Source: JAAYTL01 sp031460505
Lineage (GTDB): Bacteria > Bacillota > Clostridia > Tissierellales > Tissierellaceae
Direction of reading: 5' to 3'
Assembly: GCA_031460505.1 (NCBI GenBank)
Contig: JAVKTT010000010.1
Span: 1 to 49,535 of the forward strand
DNA: 49,535 bases
The translations under genes and the position numbers were made by a program. Under the pieces are notes generated by a model. That model had not been told where the DNA came from, searched no databases, and saw nothing but the letters and a program-made list of their open reading frames with translations. Numbering within the stretch: position 1 is the stretch's first letter; the number at the start of each line of letters is the position of its first letter. Below, in pieces: positions 41,661-49,535 of this stretch.

Positions 41661-43070
41661 ATGACAGAAATAAATAAAAAACAAAAGAAAAACATTAATT
41701 TGAATCCTTTTGTACTACTATTCTTAGTTATTGCAGTGTGTGGTATTGCATCATTTTTTGTTACGCCAGGTACATTTGAAAGAGAAGTTATAGATGGAAG
41801 GACGGTAGTAGTACCAAATTCATTCCATGTATTAGAAAAGAATCCAATCTCCGTCTTCGATATATTTAGAGCAGTGCCACAAGGATTGATAGGTTCGTCA
41901 TCTATTATATTCTTGATTTTAATAGTAGGTGGAGCTATAGAGGTATTCAATAAATCAGGTTCACTATCCATGGGGGTATCAAAAATGATCTCAAAAATGG
42001 GTGGAAAAGGTGACACATTAATACTTATTGTGTTAATGATTATATTTGCTATATTGGGAGGATTTCTAGGTTGGGTAGAAGCTGCCATTCCCTTCGCACC
42101 TATAGTAGTACCTATTATTTTGGAATTAGGATTTGACTCGCTTACAGCTGTTGCAGTACCTATTTTAGGACTGATGATTGGGTTTGCAGTAGGACCTACA
42201 AATGTTTATACAATAGGTGTTGCACATGCAATCGCAGAGCTACCACTCTTCTCAGGATTTGGACTTAGGTTTACTGCATATTTAGTGTTTGTAACTGTAG
42301 CAATCCTTCATACAGTAAAATATGCAGTTAGAGTAAAGAAGGACCCAACTAAAAGTTATGTAGCTGATATCGATGTTTCTGATTTAAAAATTGACTTTAG
42401 TAAAATTGAAGGAAAAGAAATGTCAGGAGCACAAAAGTTATCTTTAGTAATTTTAGCATCAACATTTGCAGTAGTAGTATATGGTATGTTAAAGCTTTCA
42501 TGGACAATTAACGACATGAGTGCAGCATTTCTAGTAGCTGGTATTGTCGTAGGATTTATATGTAAAATGAATGCAGGAGATATTGCAGATACTTTTATAG
42601 CGGGAGCTAAAGGTTCTATGGGTGGAGCTCTGATTGTAGGTATAGCAAGTGGAGTTCAATGGATACTTGAAACAGGTGGAATCATAGACCCAGCTATAAA
42701 TGGTTTAGCTAATTTACTTTCAGGTTTCCCACCAATAGTTTCCGCTATAGGTATTATGATTATTGTATCACTTCTTAATGGTTTAGTTCCTTCACGAGTT
42801 GGTAAAGCAATGGCATTAATGCCACTATTGATACCTTTAGGTGATATTGTAGGATTGACAAGACAAATAACTACACTAGCATATCAATTTGGTGATGCTA
42901 TAACTAATATTTTTTGGTTTACTTTTGGATCACTACTGATATTCTTATCATATGGTAGAGTGCCGCTACAAAGGTATTATAAATTTGTAATACCTTTGAT
43001 GGTTGTATTATTTATAATAGCAATAATATTTTTAACAATAGCTACAAGTATTGGTTATGGTCCATTCTAA
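41661..43070 (+). CDS. YfcC-family C4-dicarboxylate-type anaerobic carrier
   Basis: This 469-residue protein has about 11-12 membrane helices. It begins with a Lys/Asn-rich cytosolic end, then NPFVLLFLVIAVCGIASFFV, and has the conserved FLGWVEAAIPFAPIVVPI and IGFAVGPTNVYTIGVAHAIAELP stretches of the YfcC (C4-dicarboxylate anaerobic carrier) family. Substrates in this family include basic amino acids and peptides as well as acids, so none is assigned. AAGGAGGAAGCTGG precedes the ATG. It is transcribed separately from the molybdenum genes by position. Confidence 0.85.
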   Translation: MTEINKKQKKNINLNPFVLLFLVIAVCGIASFFVTPGTFEREVIDGRTVVVPNSFHVLEKNPISVFDIFRAVPQGLIGSSSIIFLILIVGGAIEVFNKSGSLSMGVSKMISKMGGKGDTLILIVLMIIFAILGGFLGWVEAAIPFAPIVVPIILELGFDSLTAVAVPILGLMIGFAVGPTNVYTIGVAHAIAELPLFSGFGLRFTAYLVFVTVAILHTVKYAVRVKKDPTKSYVADIDVSDLKIDFSKIEGKEMSGAQKLSLVILASTFAVVVYGMLKLSWTINDMSAAFLVAGIVVGFICKMNAGDIADTFIAGAKGSMGGALIVGIASGVQWILETGGIIDPAINGLANLLSGFPPIVSAIGIMIIVSLLNGLVPSRVGKAMALMPLLIPLGDIVGLTRQITTLAYQFGDAITNIFWFTFGSLLIFLSYGRVPLQRYYKFVIPLMVVLFIIAIIFLTIATSIGYGPF

Positions 43071-43187
43071 AAGTTCTAGTACTTACTTATTCAAGTTGCC
43101 TTAATATTTAAGTTTTGATATCATACTAATATGGGTAATAATGATACAACGACTAATAAGTCTAAATTAAATAAAGGGGGAAATTAA

Positions 43188-43733
43188 ATGAATGCAATGA
43201 CGCAAGATAACTTAAGATCAGCATTTGGTGGAGAAAGTATGGCTCATATGAGATATAGAATATGGGGTGAAAAGGCTACGAAAGAAGGCTTTCCTACTGT
43301 TGCTAGATTATTCTTAGCTACTTCAGATGCTGAAGAAGTTCATGCTACTTTACATTTCAATGCTATGAAAGACATAAAAGGGGATTATCCTGTAACATCT
43401 ATGGCTGGATTTGGATTAACAAGTACTTCTGAAAATCTTCAAGGTGCTATAGATGGTGAAGTTTTTGAATTTACTCAAATGTATCCTGCTTACATAGCTG
43501 TAGCTGAAATGCAAGAAGAAAAAACTGCTGTTAGAGCTATGAAATATGCTATTGAGGCTGAGAAGGTTCATGCTAAATTATTTGGAATAGCTAAAGAAGC
43601 TGTAGATCAAGGAAATGATTTAGAAGCTGAACAAATTCTACTATGTCCAATTTGCGGATTTATTTCCTTAACGGGAGAAGAGGACAATTGTCCATTATGT
43701 AATGCAAAAAAAGAATTATTTATAGAATATTAA
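43188..43733 (+). CDS. rbr: Rubrerythrin
   Basis: This 181-residue protein reduces peroxide in anaerobes. The ferritin-like diiron domain (about 1-140) has the Glu/His motifs GGESMAHMRY, SDAEEVHA and EEKTAVRAMKYAIEAEKVHA. The C-terminal rubredoxin-like centre has Cys153, Cys156, Cys168 and Cys171 (CPICG and CPLC). The start MNAMTQDNLRSAFGGES fits rubrerythrins. GGGGGAAATTAA precedes the ATG. It stands alone, with a terminator. Confidence 0.95.
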   Translation: MNAMTQDNLRSAFGGESMAHMRYRIWGEKATKEGFPTVARLFLATSDAEEVHATLHFNAMKDIKGDYPVTSMAGFGLTSTSENLQGAIDGEVFEFTQMYPAYIAVAEMQEEKTAVRAMKYAIEAEKVHAKLFGIAKEAVDQGNDLEAEQILLCPICGFISLTGEEDNCPLCNAKKELFIEY

Positions 43734-43761
43734 AAGACACCTTTCAAGGTGTCTTTTTTTT
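43733..43761 (+). terminator. Terminator of the rubrerythrin gene
   Basis: AAAGACACCTT and AAGGTGTCTTT are perfect 11-base arms with a tight loop, ending in a T-run. Confidence 0.9.
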
Positions 43762-43804
43762 AGGAAAACATTTGTAATAGCTAAAATAATTTGGAGGTAT
43801 ACCT

Positions 43805-44068
43805 ATGTATATTGAGAAAGTCGTTTTACAGCTTGAGACCGGGCTACATGCAAGGCCAGCATCAGAATTAGTTAAAGTAGCATCAAGATATTCTTCTGAT
43901 ATAAAGTTAGTTAAAGATGGTGAAGAATTTAATGCAAAAAGTATAATTGGCATATTAAGTATCGGTGCAACTAAAGGCGATGAATTTACAATAATTGCAG
44001 AAGGTAACGATGCTAAAGAGGCAGTAGAAGGTATTAAATACATAATTTCTAATAAAACACTAAATTAG
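43805..44068 (+). CDS. ptsH: HPr-family phosphocarrier protein
   Basis: This 87-residue protein has the phosphorylation site GLHARPA with His15 and the regulatory site AKSIIGILSIGA with Ser46, both at canonical positions. It would carry phosphate in the sugar phosphotransferase system or serve catabolite control as HPr-Ser-P. Enzyme I is not adjacent; it is an isolated gene behind TTGGAGGTATACCT. Confidence 0.92.
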   Translation: MYIEKVVLQLETGLHARPASELVKVASRYSSDIKLVKDGEEFNAKSIIGILSIGATKGDEFTIIAEGNDAKEAVEGIKYIISNKTLN

Positions 44069-44187
44069 ATGGAATTATTTATTGAAGTTATTTTTTGAAG
44101 ATAGATAATGAAATATGTAATTGATTTATTGGTTATTTTTTAGCTGAATAGGAATAATAAAGATAGATTAAATTAGGAGGTTTTATT

Positions 44188-44886
44188 GTGAATTTAAGAC
44201 TCTTTATTATTGCTATTACACCAGTGATTGTATTATTACTTGCAATTTATTTGACTGATAAATCAGATAGGGAACCTACTAAGTTACTTTTACTTACGTT
44301 TTTATTTGGAGCATTAGCTGTTATACCAACAATCATAGTAGAAGAGTTTCTTATTAGGTTCAATGTATTTTCAGGCACTCTTCAAGCAGCATACAATGCA
44401 TTTATTGTTGCTGCATTTACTGAAGAATACTTTAAACGATTAGTAATATTAAAATTGCCTTTTAGAACAAGTTATTTTAATGAAAAATTAGATGGAATAG
44501 TCTACGGTGTTTTTGCACACTTAGGATTCGCTGTGGTTGAAAATATAATGTATGTAGTATTCACTTATACTAATAATCCATTTATCGGTTTATACAGAGG
44601 AATATTTTCTGTACCTGCCCATGGAGTCTTTGGGGTTACTATGGGTTATTATTTATCCTTGTCTAGATTTGATAATGATAAAAAAAGGAAAGCTGCAAAT
44701 ATGCGGAAGTCACTTATAATGCCTATATTGTTTCATGGGGTGTTTGACTTTATCTTGATGGCAGAAATTCCAGAATTGACATTACTCTTTGTACCATATG
44801 TACTCTTTATTTGGTGGGTAAATGGAAGAAAACTTTCTAAGTTTGTTTATGATTCAAGAAGTAGAATAATAAGGAAAAAGGAATAA
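44188..44886 (+). CDS. PrsW-family glutamic-type intramembrane protease
   Basis: This 232-residue membrane protein has the family motifs: Glu79-Glu80 in AAFTEEYFKR, Glu119 in GFAVVENIMYV, His145 in SVPAHGVFG and His183 in ILFHGVFDF. There are about seven to eight hydrophobic segments. B. subtilis PrsW cleaves the anti-sigma factor RsiW at site 1; the target here is unknown and no anti-sigma gene is adjacent. Translation starts at GTG 44188 after TAGGAGGTTTTATT. Confidence 0.9.
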   Translation: MNLRLFIIAITPVIVLLLAIYLTDKSDREPTKLLLLTFLFGALAVIPTIIVEEFLIRFNVFSGTLQAAYNAFIVAAFTEEYFKRLVILKLPFRTSYFNEKLDGIVYGVFAHLGFAVVENIMYVVFTYTNNPFIGLYRGIFSVPAHGVFGVTMGYYLSLSRFDNDKKRKAANMRKSLIMPILFHGVFDFILMAEIPELTLLFVPYVLFIWWVNGRKLSKFVYDSRSRIIRKKE

Positions 44887-44971
44887 ACCTTTTCACAATA
44901 TATTGATATGGGTATTATTAAAGTGTAGAATAAGAGTTAGAAGTAAATAAATCATGGTATAGGTGTAATAT

Positions 44972-46183
44972 ATGAAAAAGAAATCGTTGTTTATAGTTTT
45001 ATTAGTTTTAATATTTTCTTTTATGTTGTATAAGGGTGTTGTAGTAGATTATTTTGAAGGATTAGATGATACTACTAGTGTTGAAGAGAACATTGATATA
45101 ATTGACACTAAAGAAGATGAAATAAAAGAAGAGAAAATTGCTGAGCCAAGGACTACAAATATTGATATTTTAGCTGTTGGGGATATTATGTTTCATATGC
45201 CTCAGATTAAATCAGCAGACAAAGGTCAAGGTGAATATGATTTTAATCCTATGTTTAAATATGTTAAGGAGTACATCCAAGATGCAGATATATCCTTAGG
45301 CAATTATGAAACTGTTACAGTTAATGATAGAAATTACTCCGGTTTTCCTAGATTTAATAGTCCTATGGAGACTATATTGACCCTAAAAGAGACAGGCTTT
45401 GATATACTATCAACTGCGAATAATCATAGTCTTGATCAAGGTAAAACAGGAATAATATCTACTATAGAAGCTATAAATGATAATGGTCTAAGACATGCTG
45501 GCACAAATTTGGACAAGAGTTGGCAACCACTAATAGTAGAAGTTGAAGGCATTAGAGTAGGGGTTTTATCATATACTTTTGGGTTGAATGGTTTAGATTC
45601 ATTATTAAGTAGTGAAGAATTAACCTATATGGTTAACTTAATAGATGAAGAAAAAATACAATTTGATATACAGAGATTAAAAGATAAAAATGTAGATATT
45701 ATTATATCTTACATACATTGGGGACATGAATATCACCATGAACCTTCTGAATACCAGTTAAGCTTAGGAAGACAAATGGTTGACTGGGGAACAAATATTG
45801 TATTTGGGAGTCATCCCCATGTAATGCAAAAGTCAGAGATAGTTGAAGTAGATGGCAAAGACAACTTAATAGTCTACTCAATGGGTAACTTTTTATCTAA
45901 TCAAAGAGAGATTACCATGGGTAATTCTTATACTGAAGATGGTGTCATGGTAAAAGTAAATATTGAGAAAGATTTAGTTTTGAATCAAACAATAATAAAT
46001 GAAATAGAATATATTCCTACATGGGTGTATAGATATAATGAGGGTGGCAAATTTTATTATGAAATACTTCCCACAGAAGATATAATAAATGGGAAACTAG
46101 ACATAAATCTTGATACTGCTACAAGAAATAGAATTGAAAAATCCTTCAACAACACTATGAATGCTTATAATGGGAATAACTAG
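44972..46183 (+). CDS. CapA-family metallophosphatase-like protein
   Basis: This 403-residue protein has an N-terminal hydrophobic anchor (about 5-27), an acidic spacer (about 32-60), and a CapA/PgsA-type calcineurin-like domain (about 63-310): LAVGDIMFHMP, SLGNYETVTV, STANNHSLDQG, SYIHWGHEYHHEPS and VFGSHPHVMQ. The family is involved in poly-gamma-glutamate capsule formation, but no capB/capC is adjacent, so another surface role is as likely. No strong ribosome site is seen before the ATG. Confidence 0.9.
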   Translation: MKKKSLFIVLLVLIFSFMLYKGVVVDYFEGLDDTTSVEENIDIIDTKEDEIKEEKIAEPRTTNIDILAVGDIMFHMPQIKSADKGQGEYDFNPMFKYVKEYIQDADISLGNYETVTVNDRNYSGFPRFNSPMETILTLKETGFDILSTANNHSLDQGKTGIISTIEAINDNGLRHAGTNLDKSWQPLIVEVEGIRVGVLSYTFGLNGLDSLLSSEELTYMVNLIDEEKIQFDIQRLKDKNVDIIISYIHWGHEYHHEPSEYQLSLGRQMVDWGTNIVFGSHPHVMQKSEIVEVDGKDNLIVYSMGNFLSNQREITMGNSYTEDGVMVKVNIEKDLVLNQTIINEIEYIPTWVYRYNEGGKFYYEILPTEDIINGKLDINLDTATRNRIEKSFNNTMNAYNGNN

Positions 46184-46309
46184 GTACAAAAAAATCAGAA
46201 TTTAACATCAAATATAAATATTTTCTAAAAAAAGTTTAATTTGTATTTGTTTTATTATATAATAAAACATGATATGATTTTTTAAAATATTCTAGAAGGT
46301 GTGATATCC

Positions 46310-47143
46310 TTGCAAGACTTATACAATGTATTTTCTAATGTTAGAATACGAGATGTAATCGATATCCTAATTGTCGCATTGGTAATATATAAATTATTTA
46401 ATCTTATAAAAGAAACTAGAGCTGAGCAACTTACAAAGGGTATAGTTGTTTTGCTTGTATTGACTAAATTAAGTGAATGGGCAAAATTCTACACAATAAA
46501 TTGGATTCTAGATAATGCAATGACTGTAGGGACATTGGCTATTTTGATTGTTTTTCAACCAGAACTGAGACGTGGACTTGAATATATTGGTAGAAGTAGT
46601 TTGTTTAAGAAATCTTTAATTGAGGTAAGAGGAGAAAGCTTATCTAAAGTAGTTGAAGAAATAGTAGATGCAGTTGCATCATTGTCAAGACAAAAGATTG
46701 GTGCCCTTATAGTATTGGAGAAACAAACTGGACTTAATGAAGTAGCAGATACAGGTACAAGGATTAATGGGTTAGTTACAAGTGATTTATTGATTAATAT
46801 TTTTATTCCCAATACACCATTACATGATGGTGCAGTAATTATAAAAGATGACAGAATAAAAGCAGCAGCAGCATTTTTACCTTTAACTGATAACACAAAT
46901 ATTAGTAAAGAATTAGGAACTAGACACAGGGCTGCCATAGGTATATCTGAAAGATCTGATAGTCTCTCAATTATTGTATCAGAAGAAACAGGTTCAATTT
47001 CAATAGCTGAAAATGGCACTATTTCAAGATATTTAGATACTAAGACTTTAAGACAGATTCTTACTGATATGTATAAACCAGATGAAGACAAACAAACTTT
47101 TATTACAAAATGGAGGCTAAAAAATGGGCAAGGGAAAGAATAA
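46310..47143 (+). CDS. cdaA: Diadenylate cyclase CdaA
   Basis: This 277-residue membrane enzyme makes c-di-AMP from two ATP. Three hydrophobic segments lie in about 15-95, followed by the DAC domain with the catalytic motifs DGA (LHDGAVII, near 172) and RHR (TRHRAAIG, near 204-211). Translation most likely starts at TTG 46310, eight bases after AAGGTG; the in-frame GTG at 46301 overlaps that site. It overlaps cdaR by 20 bases. Confidence 0.95.
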   Translation: MQDLYNVFSNVRIRDVIDILIVALVIYKLFNLIKETRAEQLTKGIVVLLVLTKLSEWAKFYTINWILDNAMTVGTLAILIVFQPELRRGLEYIGRSSLFKKSLIEVRGESLSKVVEEIVDAVASLSRQKIGALIVLEKQTGLNEVADTGTRINGLVTSDLLINIFIPNTPLHDGAVIIKDDRIKAAAAFLPLTDNTNISKELGTRHRAAIGISERSDSLSIIVSEETGSISIAENGTISRYLDTKTLRQILTDMYKPDEDKQTFITKWRLKNGQGKE

Positions 47144-48335
47144 TCTAACTCTTAAGATTTTTTCTGTGATTATAGCCATTATTTTGTGGTCTTATGTAAT
47201 GGGTATCAAAAATCCAGATTGGCCTAGAGAGTATAGAAATGTAGATGTAGCATTTACTAATGTTGAAGCTTTAGATAGACAAAACTTAATCGTCATGGAT
47301 CCACAAGAAGCAAAGATTAACGTAAGCGTTATAGGTAAAAAATCGGATATGGATGAATTTACTTCAGACAAAATAGTAGCAAGATTAGATTTAAGTGGAT
47401 ACAGGGAAGGACAGACAAGGATACCTGTAATAGTGAGCCTTAAAGATAGTGCATCCACAGTTAGAATTACTAAATATGAACCAACTGATATTTTAGTTTC
47501 TATAGATAAGATTGATACTAAGGAAATGGTCGTGAATATAAAGACTGAAGGACAAGTTCCTATAGATTATACTATAGGTGATTTAGTTTCAAAACCTCAA
47601 ACTATTTTACTTAGAGGACCTAGATCTTGGATTAATGAAGTTTCGGAAGTGTTTGCTGTAGTAAAACTTGATGATAGAACTACCACTACTAATATTACAG
47701 CTCCTATCCAATTACGAGATGGTCAAGGAAATGATGTTGTGGGTATTGAGAAGGATCCAAGTGTAGTAGATATAACTATACCTATATATAGAAAGGCTAC
47801 ACTACCGATTGAAGTAGTTCTTGAAAATGAATTGCCTGAAGAATATGTAATTACTGAAATGACAGTAACACCAGATTCTATAGCAATCAGAGGAGGCAAC
47901 AATGTAGCTGATTTGACTAGCATCAAGACTCAACCAATTGATGTTAATCTATTCTTAGAGAATCCAAATTTGGATGTTGAGCTGGATTTACTTGATAATG
48001 TTGAGCTACTTGAACCAAATCAAAGAATTAGCGTAAATGCCACAGTTGAGAGATTAGCTACACAAGAATTTGAATTTGAGTTTAGTGAAATTGAGTTTAG
48101 AAAATTACATGAGGATTTATTAGTAGAAGAAAGTAATGAAACCTTTAAGGTTACTGTAAAAGCTACAGAATCAATAATAGATACTTTATCAAAAGAAAAT
48201 ATTAAACCATATATAGATTTGAGTAATTATTCAGAAGGCGAATATGAAGTAAGTATTAGAATTCAAGAAATTAAAGAAGTTGATATTGAATTAATAGAGC
48301 CAGAAAGTTTAACTATTAACTTAGTAAATAGATAG
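47124..48335 (+). CDS. cdaR: CdaR, YbbR-domain regulator of CdaA
   Basis: This 403-residue membrane-anchored protein has one hydrophobic helix (about 9-26, ending ILWSYVMG) followed by four extracytoplasmic YbbR-type beta domains (about 35-115, 125-210, 220-300 and 315-400). It regulates CdaA in Firmicutes. GGAGG lies 7 bases before ATG 47124, inside the end of cdaA. The usual third gene, glmM, is not next; an acyl-phosphate operon follows. Confidence 0.93.
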   Translation: MGKGKNNLTLKIFSVIIAIILWSYVMGIKNPDWPREYRNVDVAFTNVEALDRQNLIVMDPQEAKINVSVIGKKSDMDEFTSDKIVARLDLSGYREGQTRIPVIVSLKDSASTVRITKYEPTDILVSIDKIDTKEMVVNIKTEGQVPIDYTIGDLVSKPQTILLRGPRSWINEVSEVFAVVKLDDRTTTTNITAPIQLRDGQGNDVVGIEKDPSVVDITIPIYRKATLPIEVVLENELPEEYVITEMTVTPDSIAIRGGNNVADLTSIKTQPIDVNLFLENPNLDVELDLLDNVELLEPNQRISVNATVERLATQEFEFEFSEIEFRKLHEDLLVEESNETFKVTVKATESIIDTLSKENIKPYIDLSNYSEGEYEVSIRIQEIKEVDIELIEPESLTINLVNR

Positions 48336-48343
48336 TAATTCCA

Positions 48344-48381
48344 GTGAAATTTCTCTAAATCAAAGATTTAGGAAATTTCAC
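48344..48381. terminator. Hairpin after cdaR
   Basis: GTGAAATTTC pairs with GAAATTTCAC and CTAAATC with GATTTAG around an AAA loop, with a one-base bulge. A TTTTT run follows several bases later. It probably ends cdaA-cdaR transcription, but is not a textbook terminator. Confidence 0.55.
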
Positions 48382-48456
48382 ATCCACAAGTTTTTGTATT
48401 TACTAAAAGAGTTAACGTTTGCCTAAATATAATAAAATCTAACAAGAGGTGAGATA

Positions 48457-49374
48457 ATGGCAAAAGATTTTAATGCACTTATGGATTTAGCGAAGAGACG
48501 AGGACCACAGATAATTTCAGTTGCATGTGCACATGATGAAGATGTACTTTTATCTATCAAAATGGCAAAAGAAGAAGGACTAATTATCCCGATATTGGTA
48601 GGGGATAAAGATAAAATATTAGAAATTGCTCATAATATTCAACTTGATTTAGAAGATGTAGAGATAATTAATGAACCTGATAAGGTATTAGGCAGTAGAA
48701 AGGCTACAGAACTAGTTAATTTAGGACAAGCACATATATTGATGAAGGGTTTAGTTGATACATCTGTAATAATGAAGCAGGTTTTGGATAAGGAAATAGG
48801 CCTTAGAACTGAGAAATTAATTAGCCATGTAGCAGTATTTGATGTATCCACCTATCATAAAGTGTTTATTGTAACAGATGCAGCAATGAATATAGCCCCT
48901 GATCTTTCTCAGAAAAAAGATATTATAGAAAACTCTGTTGAATTTGCCCATTCATTAGGTATAGAAAAACCAAAAGTTGCTGTTTTAGCTGCAAAGGAAA
49001 GCATTTCACCAAAGATGGAAGCAACTGTACATGCTGGAGAGTTGGCTAAAATGAGCAAAGATGGAATTATTAAAGATTGCGCCGTCGATGGGCCTTTTGC
49101 TCTAGATAATGCTATTAGTAAGGAATCAGCTAGAATAAAAGGAATCCATAGTGAAGTTGCAGGGGATGCAGATATATTATTAGCTCCAGATATCGAAGCT
49201 GGTAATGTATTATATAAAGCACTAAGCTTTTTAGCCAATGCAAAAACTGCTGGTATAATTCTAGGAGCAAAGGCGCCTATTGTATTGACATCAAGGGCAG
49301 ACAACGAAGAAGCAAAACTAAATTCCATTGTACTTTCAGTACTAATGTCATCTAGGGGGAAATTGAATGTATAG
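48457..49374 (+). CDS. ptb: Phosphate butyryltransferase (phosphate acyltransferase)
   Basis: This 305-residue enzyme exchanges CoA for phosphate on butyryl-CoA or a branched acyl-CoA. It belongs to the PTA_PTB family, with HILMKGLVDTSVIMKQVLDKE (about 92-112), VFIVTDAAMNIAPDL and the C-terminal AKAPIVLTSRADN (about 275-287). Butyryl rather than acetyl specificity is inferred from length and from the butyrate kinase gene that follows, overlapping by 8 bases. AGAGGTGAGATA precedes the ATG. Confidence 0.93.
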   Translation: MAKDFNALMDLAKRRGPQIISVACAHDEDVLLSIKMAKEEGLIIPILVGDKDKILEIAHNIQLDLEDVEIINEPDKVLGSRKATELVNLGQAHILMKGLVDTSVIMKQVLDKEIGLRTEKLISHVAVFDVSTYHKVFIVTDAAMNIAPDLSQKKDIIENSVEFAHSLGIEKPKVAVLAAKESISPKMEATVHAGELAKMSKDGIIKDCAVDGPFALDNAISKESARIKGIHSEVAGDADILLAPDIEAGNVLYKALSFLANAKTAGIILGAKAPIVLTSRADNEEAKLNSIVLSVLMSSRGKLNV

Positions 49375-49535
49375 ACTTTTAGTAATTAATCCTGGTTCAA
49401 CATCTACTAAAATAGGTGTATTTGAGGATGATAAATTAGAGTTTGAAGAAACTATAAGACACTCTGTTGAAGAATTATCTAAATATGAAAAAATAAAGGA
49501 TCAAAATGACTTTAGAAAAAACCTTATATTAGAAA
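49367..49535 (+). CDS. buk: Butyrate kinase (partial, runs off the window)
   Basis: The first 56 codons are present, starting MYRLLVINPGSTSTKIGVFE, the phosphate-binding signature of acetate/butyrate kinases (NPGSTSTK). It would make ATP from butyryl phosphate supplied by Ptb. AGGGGGAAATTGA precedes ATG 49367, which lies inside the ptb end. The remaining roughly 300 codons are outside the window, so integrity cannot be judged. Confidence 0.93.
   Translation, partial: MYRLLVINPGSTSTKIGVFEDDKLEFEETIRHSVEELSKYEKIKDQNDFRKNLILE

Overview
The window is AT-rich DNA from a low-GC, Gram-positive, endospore-forming anaerobe of the Clostridia/Tissierellia type. The evidence is strong GGAGG ribosome sites with frequent TTG/GTG starts, AGA-dominated arginine codons, an alpha/beta SASP gene and a cotJABC operon, a rotary V-type ATPase of the Enterococcus hirae Ntp layout, rubrerythrin, and a phosphate butyryltransferase/butyrate kinase pair. 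The species cannot be named from sequence alone. I see no rRNA, tRNA, CRISPR array or intact insertion sequence.

Layout. (1) 0.2-8.8 kb: a nine-gene V-ATPase operon (ntpF-I-K-E-C-G-A-B-D) with its own promoter and terminator; the c-ring subunit keeps all five residues that bind Na+ in E. hirae. (2) 8.8-12.4 kb: an AI-2E-family membrane protein, an ion-transporter-superfamily permease and a FrnE/DsbA-like oxidoreductase. (3) 12.4-16.3 kb, minus strand: a heterodimeric ABC exporter preceded by a promoter, a 26-codon leader peptide and mutually exclusive hairpins, which together look like a ribosome-mediated transcription attenuator. (4) 16.3-23.1 kb: a COG2509 flavoprotein and Crp/Fnr regulator, a small unknown protein, an L,D-transpeptidase, ferritin, spore genes (SASP, cotJABC) and a two-gene chromate-type transporter. 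(5) 23.2-37.7 kb: an IclR regulator, a promoter with a palindromic candidate operator, an unusually long non-coding leader, a YjiH-family permease, six genes for two complete molybdenum hydroxylases, a cyclic amidohydrolase, an M20 carbamoylase and a MocA-like nucleotidyltransferase. (6) 37.7-41.6 kb: a BtuCD/MolBC-type ABC importer, a one-domain ModE-like regulator and a THEP1-like NTPase, preceded by a palindrome that closely resembles a ModE box. (7) 41.6-49.5 kb: a YfcC-type carrier, rubrerythrin, HPr, PrsW-like protease, CapA-like protein, the c-di-AMP pair cdaA-cdaR, ptb, and the start of buk, which runs off the window.

How they work together. Regions 5 and 6 read as one molybdenum-centred unit. 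An N-heterocycle probably enters through the YjiH permease, is hydroxylated by one or both Mo/2Fe-2S/FAD enzymes, is ring-opened by the amidohydrolase and decarbamoylated by the M20 enzyme. MocA would finish the cofactor, and the neighbouring importer would supply molybdate or tungstate under ModE control. The substrate is not shown by the sequence. No urate oxidase gene is present in the window, so the classical aerobic urate-allantoin route is not supported here.

The two most distinctive regulatory findings are the exporter attenuator (16.05-16.30 kb) and the ModE-like box in front of a B12/siderophore-type transporter (37.79 kb).
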